Positions 50,957-58,296 of a stretch of 64,000 bases of DNA are shown piece after piece. The notes beneath the pieces are model-generated. The model did not search any database, was not told where the DNA came from, and saw nothing but the letters and a program-made list of their open reading frames with translations. The stretch's first letter is position 1. Every line of letters starts with the position of its first letter. This DNA comes from JBMOKU01 sp049324315 (lineage in GTDB: Bacteria; Bacillota; Clostridia; Peptostreptococcales; Thermotaleaceae), in the NCBI GenBank assembly GCA_049324315.1, contig JBMOKU010000039.1, positions 1 to 64,000 on the forward strand, given 5' to 3'. The position numbers were made by a program, and so were the translations under genes.

Positions 50957-51802
50957 TTATACCTCCATAAAGATGTTATCGATCAATCGGGTCTTTCCTA
51001 TTTTTACAGCTAAAGCCATCAATACCTTTCCCTCTATCTTGTCTATCGTCTCAAGACTTTCGCCGTGAACCACTTCAACGTAGTCAATAACTGCCAGTAG
51101 TTCCTTTTCGATATTTGATACAATGAAACTCTTAATATTCGCGGCACTCCGCTCTCCCTTTTCAATCATCTCTCTAGCCATAAACAAGGAGCGAGACAAT
51201 ACCAACGCAGCTGCTCTTTCCGTATCACTTAAATAGGTGTTTCTTGAACTCATGGCAAGACCATCAGCTTCCCTAACAATAGGACAAGGTATGACTTCAA
51301 CGTCTATATTCAGATCCTTCACCATTTGCTGAATAACCGCAACCTGCTGGGCATCTTTTTGTCCAAAGTATGCCCTGTGGGGCCTTACGATCTGAAACAA
51401 TTTGTTGACAACGGTAGTAACGCCTCTAAAATGTCCGGGCCTTGAACTCCCACACAGCTTTTCTGTGATGCCTTCTACTTCCACATATGTTTTATATCCT
51501 GAAGGATACATTTCCTTAGCTGTTGGGTGAAAAATCGCATCCACACCTTGGCTTGCTGCCAGCTGACTATCTCTCTCCAGATTTCTTGGGTATGTTTCAA
51601 AGTCCTCGCCCACGCCAAATTGCGTAGGGTTTACAAAGATACTGACAACCACAAAATCATTTTCTTCCTTTGCCCTTTGCATAAGAGACATGTGCCCTTC
51701 GTGAAGATAGCCCATGGTAGGTACAAAGCCTATGGTCTTTCCTTCTTTTCTCATCAAGTCTACTGTACTTTTCATCTTTTCTATGGTATCTATAATGATC
51801 AT
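50957..51802 (-). CDS. panC: Pantoate-beta-alanine ligase
   Basis: The 281-residue enzyme has the nucleotidyltransferase motif GFVPTMGYLHEGHMSLM (HxGH type), VSIFVNPTQFG, FGQKDAQQ and AMSSRNTYLS. It joins pantoate and beta-alanine with ATP to give pantothenate. It sits 17 bases after panB and 3 bases before panD. Confidence 0.95.
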   Translation of the reverse strand: MIIIDTIEKMKSTVDLMRKEGKTIGFVPTMGYLHEGHMSLMQRAKEENDFVVVSIFVNPTQFGVGEDFETYPRNLERDSQLAASQGVDAIFHPTAKEMYPSGYKTYVEVEGITEKLCGSSRPGHFRGVTTVVNKLFQIVRPHRAYFGQKDAQQVAVIQQMVKDLNIDVEVIPCPIVREADGLAMSSRNTYLSDTERAAALVLSRSLFMAREMIEKGERSAANIKSFIVSNIEKELLAVIDYVEVVHGESLETIDKIEGKVLMALAVKIGKTRLIDNIFMEV

Positions 51803-51819
51803 GTAAAATCCTCCACATC

Positions 51820-52656
51820 CTAATAAAGTTTTGACAGAATTTCTTCATCGATGGAGAAGGTATGTTCCTGGCCTGGGAATACCATGGCGTCCATTTCCTG
51901 CTTATACTGCTGGCATGCTTCTTTCATGATGTTCCCCAATTGGGCATACTGCTTGACAAACTTTGGTTTAAAATCAGTGAACATTCCCAGCATATCCTGT
52001 GTTACCAACACTTGACCATCGCAATATTTTCCAGCACCAATCCCAATCGTTGGAATTTCCAGTTTACTGCTTATGATCTGTGCCAATTTTTCAGGGACGC
52101 ACTCTAAGACGATGGCAAATACACCGGCTTCTTGCAGCATAAGGGCATCCTCTATCAGTTTTTTGGCTTGCTCTGCCGTTTTTCCCTGGACCTTAAAGCC
52201 TCCAAACATATTTACAGACTGAGGCGTCAATCCCAGATGTCCTACTACAGGAATCTGTGCCTTGATAATAGCCTTTACCTTATCCAGTACATCTTGTCCG
52301 CCTTCCAGCTTAACAGCCTGGACGTTTCCTTCTTGAATAAATCTGCCTGCATTTCGCACACTTTCTTCCACGCTGACATGATAGGATAGAAAGGGCATGT
52401 CACCGATGACAAGGGCTCTTTTGGCGCCCCTTGACACGGCCTTGCAGTGATGGACCATATCATCTACCGTTACCTGTAAAGTATTTTCATAGCCCAACAT
52501 GACCATGCCCAGAGAATCTCCAACCAGCAAACTGTCGATTCCGGCTTCGTCCAAAAGCTTTGCTGTAGAATAATCATAAGCCGTCAACATAGAAATTTTC
52601 TTTCCGTTTTTCTTGGATTCTAAAAAAGATGATGTGGTAAATCTTTTAACAGACAT
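51820..52656 (-). CDS. panB: 3-methyl-2-oxobutanoate hydroxymethyltransferase
   Basis: The 278-residue TIM-barrel enzyme has ISMLTAYDYSTAKL, LLVGDSLGMVMLG, VKLEGG, VGHLGLTPQSVN and IGIGAGKYCDGQVLV, all PanB signatures. It makes ketopantoate from 2-oxoisovalerate and methylene-THF. It lies between the putative ketopantoate reductase gene and panC in one operon. Confidence 0.95.
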   Translation of the reverse strand: MSVKRFTTSSFLESKKNGKKISMLTAYDYSTAKLLDEAGIDSLLVGDSLGMVMLGYENTLQVTVDDMVHHCKAVSRGAKRALVIGDMPFLSYHVSVEESVRNAGRFIQEGNVQAVKLEGGQDVLDKVKAIIKAQIPVVGHLGLTPQSVNMFGGFKVQGKTAEQAKKLIEDALMLQEAGVFAIVLECVPEKLAQIISSKLEIPTIGIGAGKYCDGQVLVTQDMLGMFTDFKPKFVKQYAQLGNIMKEACQQYKQEMDAMVFPGQEHTFSIDEEILSKLY

Positions 52657-52659
52657 GTT

Positions 52660-53541
52660 TTACACCTCACTCAATAATTTCATAACGTTTTCTACTTTTA
52701 TAGTATCTTTGAGTTTCTCAGATTTCGCCAGTTCTAATGTTCGAAGCCCCAACAGCTTATAAAAGGATTCCTTCTCCGGGAATGTTTGCTGAATATGACA
52801 TAAGTGACCTGCAATGGTACCTGCATCACCCCGGGCAATGGGACCTGTCAGTGCCTGTTGGGTTCCAAAGGTTTGAATGTTATTCAATGCTCCCAAGATT
52901 AAAGGCATCATGGCCTGCAGGCCATCTTCTTCTGAAATGCCAATTGCCTTCAGATAGGACAATCCCTCATCCATCAATGTCACTAAATAATTGGATAGAA
53001 TACAGGCTGCGCCATGATACAATGCTTTATCCTCTGTTTTCACCTTAAAATATGGATTTCCTATTTTCTTCATAAGCTCTTCTATCACGTAAAGCTTTTC
53101 TGCATTCCCCTCAATGCTGAAATATGTATGCTTCAAATCTTGAAATGCCTTATCAATATCGGCAAAGGCTTGCAAAGGATGGAGTGAAAATGTAAAGCAC
53201 CCTATTTTTTCTGCACTGGATAATATTTTCGAAGTAGCAGCTCCACTCATATGAATGATATATTGCTCTTTATGAAATAGCTTTTTCTCTGCAATTTCAT
53301 TGCATACAATCTCTATCGTATCATCCGGCGTGGTAATAAAAAGCATATCCACTACCTTAACAAGCTCTTCTAAGGTTTCAAAGACAAAACTATTCGTCAT
53401 TCTGGCAGCTTTTACTGCTGAATCTACCCTTCTACTATAATATCCAACGATTGGAATGTTATTATCCTGCAGGTACATTCCAAACGCAGTTCCTACCTTA
53501 CCGGCGCCAATGAATCCAATTTTCACGTTCTCACATCCCAT
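52660..53541 (-). CDS. panG: Rossmann/DUF2520 protein, putative ketopantoate reductase
   Basis: The 293-residue protein has an N-terminal NAD(P)-binding Rossmann fold (KIGFIGAGKVGTAFG, YYSRR, FITTPDD) and a helical DUF2520 domain (FSLHPLQAF, HGAACILSNYLVTL, LTGPIARGD). It resembles ProC/F420-reductase-like dehydrogenases. Ketopantoate reductase (PanE) is otherwise missing here. DUF2520-type proteins next to panBCD fit the alternative ketopantoate reductase PanG described for Francisella and reported in clostridia, so the symbol is an inference from context. The start is unclear: an ATG at 53541 has a weak ribosome site, and a GTG lies five codons in. It heads the operon, three bases from panB. 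Confidence 0.7.
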   Translation of the reverse strand: MGCENVKIGFIGAGKVGTAFGMYLQDNNIPIVGYYSRRVDSAVKAARMTNSFVFETLEELVKVVDMLFITTPDDTIEIVCNEIAEKKLFHKEQYIIHMSGAATSKILSSAEKIGCFTFSLHPLQAFADIDKAFQDLKHTYFSIEGNAEKLYVIEELMKKIGNPYFKVKTEDKALYHGAACILSNYLVTLMDEGLSYLKAIGISEEDGLQAMMPLILGALNNIQTFGTQQALTGPIARGDAGTIAGHLCHIQQTFPEKESFYKLLGLRTLELAKSEKLKDTIKVENVMKLLSEV

Positions 53542-53805
53542 GAAAAAATTTTTCTTAACATGAAAAAGTCACGCAGCTTTACCATTCCAATAACAGCAAG
53601 AGCAGCGTGACTATAGTTTTCCCATATCAAAGGAAAAAAGCCTCTTTGAGCATCACTCAAAAAGGCATGTTGACGTATATACCCTTCTGTCTCGGTCCAA
53701 TGGCTCAGAGCAGATTGAAACATGAAATTTTTAAACGATCGTCATGGTATAGTTCTTTACGATACTATCCAATGTTATTCTACCATAGATATCATCCTGG
53801 TACAA
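53542..53805 (-). ncRNA. Structured leader RNA of the pantothenate operon
   Basis: On the minus strand TTGTAC (plus 53805-53800) and TAGAAT (53782-53777) with a 17-base spacer form a promoter. The resulting leader is about 230 nt. It contains a small bulged hairpin (53713-53687: CTGCTC...GAG-A-CAG, with an unpaired A), a terminator-like hairpin with T-run (53666-53634) and a second hairpin with AGTCACGC/GCGTGACT and T-run (53612-53567), directly before the panG start. A published RNA family named 'pan' is known upstream of pantothenate genes in this group and has bulged adenosines. Whether this is an example needs a covariance search. I see no long conserved riboswitch such as S-box or T-box here. 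Confidence 0.5.
53634..53666 (-). terminator. Terminator-like hairpin within the pan leader
   Basis: On the minus strand GCCTTTTTGAG and CTCAAAGAGGC form an 11-bp stem with one mismatch, followed by TTTTTT, about 95 bases before panG. This position suggests premature termination control. Confidence 0.7.
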
Positions 53806-53929
53806 TAAAGAAAAAATCTTTCAAGAAGTCTCTTAAGATGATTTTGGTTCCTTTTTTTCCCATCATATAGAATTTTATTCTGACAGATACTATAAATGTG
53901 ATCGAAACCACAAGAAATGAGGTGAAAAA

Positions 53930-54169
53930 ATGCCACGTAAACCTATGGTAAGAGAAGCAAGGACGGCTTTAAATGAATTTAAAGCTGAAATCGCAGGAGA
54001 ATTAGGACTTTCTTTGGAAAATACAACTTATGGCGGAGACATTACTTCAAGGCAGGCTGGTCAGAGGGGCGGACAGCTGGGTGGTGAAATGACAAAGCGA
54101 TTGGTAGAAAATGCATCGAAGGGTATGGTTTATTCATCGGAGGAACTTCCTTCGGATATGGACGAATAA
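53930..54169 (+). CDS. Alpha/beta-type small acid-soluble spore protein
   Basis: The 79-residue protein has the alpha/beta SASP pattern: FKAEIAGELGL with the germination-protease cleavage region, then GGDITSRQAGQRGGQLGGEM and KRLVENA. These proteins coat and protect spore DNA and are degraded on germination. Upstream CATATAG and GATACTATAAA with about 16-base spacing are a plausible sigma-G-type promoter, as is usual for SASP genes. AAATGAGGTG precedes the ATG. The protein is a direct marker of sporulation. Confidence 0.92.
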   Translation: MPRKPMVREARTALNEFKAEIAGELGLSLENTTYGGDITSRQAGQRGGQLGGEMTKRLVENASKGMVYSSEELPSDMDE

Positions 54170-54191
54170 GGTGAAGGACATCCTTCACCTT
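54168..54191 (+). terminator. Intrinsic terminator of the SASP gene
   Basis: AAGGTGAAGGA (54168-54178) and TCCTTCACCTT (54181-54191) form an 11-bp stem with a minimal loop and run into TTTTTTT. The stem begins within the stop codon. Confidence 0.9.
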
Positions 54192-54208
54192 TTTTTCATA
54201 CTATACGA

Positions 54209-54415
54209 TTATTCTATAAACAACTGTTGTGCATAATCTTGAAATACCTTATAAGGCATTCTTGAAATCTCCTTGTATAAACGATCCACAAGGAATTGTC
54301 CTTCTATCATCTGGGTGAGTTCTTCCTTGGATACATTTAAGAAGGACATTAAAAATTCGTCAGATGCCTCGTCAACGGCTTTTTCAACAAATGTGTTCGT
54401 ATCAATTTCCATCAT
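54209..54415 (-). CDS. Small acidic protein of unknown function
   Basis: From ATG 54415 (or the next codon at 54412) the product has about 68 residues: acidic, helical and without membrane segments (EIDTNTFVEKAVDEASDEFL at the start, FQDYAQQLF at the end). AAAGGAG lies ten bases upstream, supporting this start over ATG 54457. I do not recognise the family. It lies 64 bases after the TelA-like gene on the same strand and may be co-transcribed with it. Confidence 0.6.
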   Translation of the reverse strand: MMEIDTNTFVEKAVDEASDEFLMSFLNVSKEELTQMIEGQFLVDRLYKEISRMPYKVFQDYAQQLFIE

Positions 54416-54479
54416 GGGCAGCACTCCTTTGTATTCTTTAACATTAACGCTACCCATAGTTTATCCAAATAGGATAAAA

Positions 54480-55472
54480 CTAAAAACCCTTTTTACGAAT
54501 TCGCACCAATTCTTCAACTGCATTTGCCAAATTATCGTAAAGTTTTTCACCGTCATCTTCTTTTCCACCATCAACGGCTGTATCTGCTAGGATATTTTCT
54601 GCTATCTTGATATTTTCTCCAAGGAGTCGTTCGCCTGTATCGTCTGTCTGGACTCCAATTTTCTGTTTTTCCATTTGACTTAATCTTGTAATCCGCATAG
54701 CTACCTGGTTTTTCCACAAAGGTAAAATATTAAGAATAGAATTTTGGATTTTTTCCGTCAGTAATTCATTACAATCGACTGATAACTGTATTTGCGTCAT
54801 CCCTTGTGATAGAATCATTCTGCTGATACGCAGATCCTGAATCCTACCTTCTAATCTCCGCATTTGTTCCTGTATGTTATTCATCATGTAGGAACTATTA
54901 CGCTTATCGTCTCCTTGTTCCACAAGTAGATTCGCCCATTCATTCTTTTTTAATACCCCGGCCATGATAGATATGTTTAATTCTTTCAACAATTCAAAAT
55001 GCCCTTTATAAAGTGTTTTTAATGCCATGGTTTCTCTTAAGAGCCGGACCCTAAACTTATACAATTCTTGACCTTTTTCTTCTACTTCCGCCAAAATCTT
55101 TTCATATTTTTCATATGGACTGTCTCCCTTATCAAATAAGGATATTCTGGAAAACAAAGGCTTTCTCTTTTCTTTAAAACATCCTTTCACTTTATTCATA
55201 GATGCCATGAAATCTTTTAAAACCTGCTCAATTTCTTCACAATCAAGCATAAGAGAGTTTTGTACCATCTGTTCCGTAGATGCTGATATTTTTCGTTGAA
55301 TTCCGGTACCAAACAAAGCAACGCTCCGTTGGTCCATCACATCAAAACCGTACTTTATAGCTTCAATACGTTCTCTGCCTTCTTCTGATACATCCAAAAT
55401 ATCCAATGCCTCTTCCTTCATCTCTGGATTCATTAAAATATACTCTTTATTCAAATTATTATGAGTTCCCAT
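54480..55472 (-). CDS. TelA/KlaA-like toxic anion resistance protein
   Basis: The 330-residue helical protein matches the TelA family, with the NILPLWKNQVAMRI motif near the end and long amphipathic helices. TelA homologues associate with tellurite resistance and ter-type stress systems. Together with the TerD/TerB protein at 1.7 kb, it indicates a dispersed stress module in this genome. The ATG at 55472 has AAGGAAAGGAAG upstream; an ATG at 55532 would add 20 residues without a ribosome site. Function in tellurite resistance is not shown by sequence. Confidence 0.8.
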   Translation of the reverse strand: MGTHNNLNKEYILMNPEMKEEALDILDVSEEGRERIEAIKYGFDVMDQRSVALFGTGIQRKISASTEQMVQNSLMLDCEEIEQVLKDFMASMNKVKGCFKEKRKPLFSRISLFDKGDSPYEKYEKILAEVEEKGQELYKFRVRLLRETMALKTLYKGHFELLKELNISIMAGVLKKNEWANLLVEQGDDKRNSSYMMNNIQEQMRRLEGRIQDLRISRMILSQGMTQIQLSVDCNELLTEKIQNSILNILPLWKNQVAMRITRLSQMEKQKIGVQTDDTGERLLGENIKIAENILADTAVDGGKEDDGEKLYDNLANAVEELVRIRKKGF

Positions 55473-55508
55473 ATATTTCTTCCTTTCCTTGATGTTAATA
55501 ATTACATC

Positions 55509-55633
55509 CGCTACGTCATGGGACAGTTTCATCGTCTTCCCGGGTGGCTGTAGGCAGCCACCCCTACGGTGCTCAAACTATTCCCGTGACTCGGCTACTT
55601 TATGACTGTCTGTAATATACTTAGTATCATTTA
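55509..55633. repeat. GGGGAC-type repeat with nested CCCCTAC palindrome, copy 6
   Basis: The outer parts (GCTACGTCATGGGACAGTTTC and GACTGTCTGTAATATACTTAGT) match the repeat at 12830-12944. In the centre, where the other copies have CCTTCGGTCCTTCG, lies GGGTGGCTG-N-CAGCCACCC followed by CTAC. Thus two repeat families appear nested or recombined here, upstream of the TelA-like gene. Confidence 0.55.
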
Positions 55634-55696
55634 TATATCCAAATTATTCTGATAAAAATTGTATCATATTCCAAATCTTTCAACAAATAGAATAAA

Positions 55697-55735
55697 AAAA
55701 ACCCGTCAAGAAAGATCTTTTCTTAACGGGTTTTG
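55697..55735 (-). terminator. Intrinsic terminator of the prkA-yhbH-spoVR operon
   Basis: AAAACCCGT-C-AAGAAA pairs with TTTCTT-A-ACGGGTTTT around a short loop, 13 bases after the spoVR stop. A T-run follows on the minus strand. Confidence 0.85.
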
Positions 55736-55747
55736 TATATCTTATCA

Positions 55748-57124
55748 TCAAAAATAACTGCTATAGGCAATCTTCATATCTTCATTACAAGTCATTGTTA
55801 GATTTCTGCCGTCCATATTCGTTTTAAGAATGACTTTATGACCCCACAACGTACCAATATGCTTTAGGGTCTGCTCTGCATAGGTCTGCTCCAGTTCTCT
55901 ACCATCAAAAACGTGTTCCAATGTCAATGTTCTGTCCTTTTCCGACATATCCGTTACTAAAATGAGCGGAACCATACCCATTCCCGCTGAGCTGCTAAGG
56001 GTATCTCTTATTTTGGTCCAGCCTTCATCATCGGATACTTCCCTAATCATATAATCGTTGGTTTTCTTTATATATTCAAATAGATTTAGCTTCATACAAA
56101 GTTCTTTTGTCAAATACCTTTTTATAAATGACTGGTCACGATCGACAGATCGGGCTTCAAATATTTTTTCTTCCCCATACCGCTCCACCAGATCCTTATA
56201 GATTTCAAAGCCGAGAAAATATGGGTTTAAGCTGCCCCTTATAGGCGTAACCACATCATTATGCCGCTTGATGAATTCCAAGTATAGGGAATCCGGTAGA
56301 TCAAGCTTTTTGAGAATATTATAATGCCAATAGCTGGCCCATCCCTCATTCATGATTTTGGTCTCGATTTGTGGGATAAAATAGCCTGTTTCTTCTCTAA
56401 CAATATCCAGTATGTTGTTTTCCCATTCCTCCAGCTTTCCGTATTTTGCAATAAAATGAAGTGAGTCTTCGTCTGGTTCCAACGGTATTTTACTGATATC
56501 AGGTGGTTCTATTTCCACATAGGGTTCTAGAATATTGTGCTCAGAAACTTTCCTATTATAATCCTCCATTAGCTTTTTCTTTAACTCCTCATCCCTTGGC
56601 CTCTGTTTGCCGATAACCCTACATGTCTGTAATTTGATAGCATGGGCTGCATCCAATATTCGTTCTACTTTTTCATAGCCTATGCTTGGATCATTGATAT
56701 ATGATTTTATCATGTCTCCATGACTTCTAAACATTTCTAAGGTGTACTTTGCATCGGTCCCTTCTTTAAACAGTCTATTATTTTTAAAAAAGTCATTATG
56801 TCCGTAAACATGGGCAATGGTTAATATCTGAAGTAAAAGGGTATTATCCTTCATGAGATATGCAATGCAGGGGTCTGAATTGATCACCATTTCGTAAGGC
56901 AGCCCTGTGAGGTTGTATTGATACAATGTCCTGAGTTTTTCATAGGCTTTACCGAAACTCCAATGAGGGTATCTTGAGGGCATACCTATATACGCCTCAT
57001 AGGAAAGCATTTCCTGATAGCTTATGATCTCAAATTCCTGAGGATAAAAATCAAGCCCGATGTCTTTCACGATTCCTTCGATCTTATCACTCCATTTTTG
57101 CAATTCCAATAAAGTATATTCCAA
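55748..57124 (-). CDS. spoVR: SpoVR family protein
   Basis: The 458-residue soluble protein matches SpoVR: FYPQEFEIISYQEMLSYEAY, GMPSRYPHWSFGKAYE, PYEMVINSDPCIAYLM and ILTIAHVYGHNDFF. In Bacillus it is needed for normal spore cortex; its molecular activity is unknown. In enterobacteria the homologue YcgB is co-expressed with YeaG/YeaH, the counterparts of PrkA/YhbH. It is the last gene of this operon, four bases after yhbH. Confidence 0.92.
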   Translation of the reverse strand: MEYTLLELQKWSDKIEGIVKDIGLDFYPQEFEIISYQEMLSYEAYIGMPSRYPHWSFGKAYEKLRTLYQYNLTGLPYEMVINSDPCIAYLMKDNTLLLQILTIAHVYGHNDFFKNNRLFKEGTDAKYTLEMFRSHGDMIKSYINDPSIGYEKVERILDAAHAIKLQTCRVIGKQRPRDEELKKKLMEDYNRKVSEHNILEPYVEIEPPDISKIPLEPDEDSLHFIAKYGKLEEWENNILDIVREETGYFIPQIETKIMNEGWASYWHYNILKKLDLPDSLYLEFIKRHNDVVTPIRGSLNPYFLGFEIYKDLVERYGEEKIFEARSVDRDQSFIKRYLTKELCMKLNLFEYIKKTNDYMIREVSDDEGWTKIRDTLSSSAGMGMVPLILVTDMSEKDRTLTLEHVFDGRELEQTYAEQTLKHIGTLWGHKVILKTNMDGRNLTMTCNEDMKIAYSSYF

Positions 57125-57128
57125 AATA

Positions 57129-58292
57129 TCAACCTACCTTCAAGTCTTTTTTCAAGATGGTTCTCAGGGCTGACCACAAGTCCTCTTTCTTCAGAATGGT
57201 TGTAATGACGAAATTGTTTACGCTTATGGCAGTCAGCTTACTCTTTATGGAGGCTGTATAAGTGCTGGGCATAACCTCGGCGAAACCGAATAAGTTGCAT
57301 ACCTCGCAGAGTTTTTTGGCACATTCAATTGCTTTCGCGTTGTCCTCTGTCCAGTTCTCTCCGTCACTCACATGGAAAGCATAAATGTTCCACAACTCCG
57401 GGTTATATCTTTGTTCAATAAGCTCCAATGCTTTTTCATATCCGCTGGAAATGCATGTGCCTCCCGATTCTCCCTTATGAAAAAACTCGTTTTCACTAAC
57501 CTCCTTTGCCGTTGTCGTATGGGCAATGAAAGCGACTTCTACATTGACATACTTCATCTTTATAAACTGATACAACAAGAAGAAAAAGGACCGGGCAAGA
57601 TACTTCCGGGTAGAATCCATAGACCCCGACACGTCCATGATGCACAATACAACGGCATTGGATTCCCTTTTTTTCGTCTCCTTCATTCTATGATATCTCA
57701 GGTCATCCTCCTTAAAAGGAAATCTGCCCATATCTTGATCGATTTCCTCTTCATCAAGGGCTCTTTTTACGGCCTGCTTTCTTTTTAGTTTTTCAACAAC
57801 AGAGCGCTTTTTCGCCAATCTGGGAGGAATTCCTTTCCGCTGATATCCGGATCGCTTCATAGCATCTTCTGATAAAATCTCAGAAAATTTTTTCTTATCC
57901 AGATCAGGAAGGCTCAGATCATCAAATAGATAGCTTATAATGTCCTCAATGGTCACCTCTGTTTCGTATATATCTTCTCCTTCTTCATTGCCTGCCCCCA
58001 TATTCCCTTGGCCTTTCTCTTTTCCGGCGCTGCCTATCTTGTCGCCTCTTTTCTCCGAGCCGTCTCCACTACCGACACCGGGGGTATTTTTACCATAGAT
58101 GAACTGATATTCCTTTAATCCTCTTATAGGAATCTTGATTTTTTTGTTTCTACTTTCACCAATGATACTCTCCTCCGAAATGATATCGGCAAGATTTTTC
58201 TTGATAGACTCTTCTACCAGCTGCCGATGCCTTCTTCGATCCTCCACTGCCCTGTCATGATCAACCGGATTGAAATCCCTGAATATTGCCAT
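57129..58292 (-). CDS. yhbH: YhbH/YeaH family protein (DUF444, von Willebrand A-like)
   Basis: The 387-residue protein starts AIFRDFNPVDHDRAVEDRRRH as YhbH proteins do. It has a Gly-rich linker (about 80-110) and a C-terminal vWA-like domain with CIMDVSGSMD, where DxSxS forms the metal site. It is a conserved neighbour and probable partner of the PrkA kinase and SpoVR, and is required for sporulation in some bacilli. It lies four bases after prkA. Confidence 0.9.
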   Translation of the reverse strand: MAIFRDFNPVDHDRAVEDRRRHRQLVEESIKKNLADIISEESIIGESRNKKIKIPIRGLKEYQFIYGKNTPGVGSGDGSEKRGDKIGSAGKEKGQGNMGAGNEEGEDIYETEVTIEDIISYLFDDLSLPDLDKKKFSEILSEDAMKRSGYQRKGIPPRLAKKRSVVEKLKRKQAVKRALDEEEIDQDMGRFPFKEDDLRYHRMKETKKRESNAVVLCIMDVSGSMDSTRKYLARSFFFLLYQFIKMKYVNVEVAFIAHTTTAKEVSENEFFHKGESGGTCISSGYEKALELIEQRYNPELWNIYAFHVSDGENWTEDNAKAIECAKKLCEVCNLFGFAEVMPSTYTASIKSKLTAISVNNFVITTILKKEDLWSALRTILKKDLKVG

Positions 58293-58296
58293 AACA

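Noticed and set aside
53523..53723. Minus-strand frame of 66 codons in the pan leader, as a leader peptide
   Set aside because: No ribosome site, overlaps panG in another frame, crosses both hairpins and has no run of pathway-related codons.
53542..53805. T-box leader upstream of the pantothenate operon
   Set aside because: No AGGGTGGNACCGCG-type antiterminator sequence is present; the hairpins fit a different attenuator.
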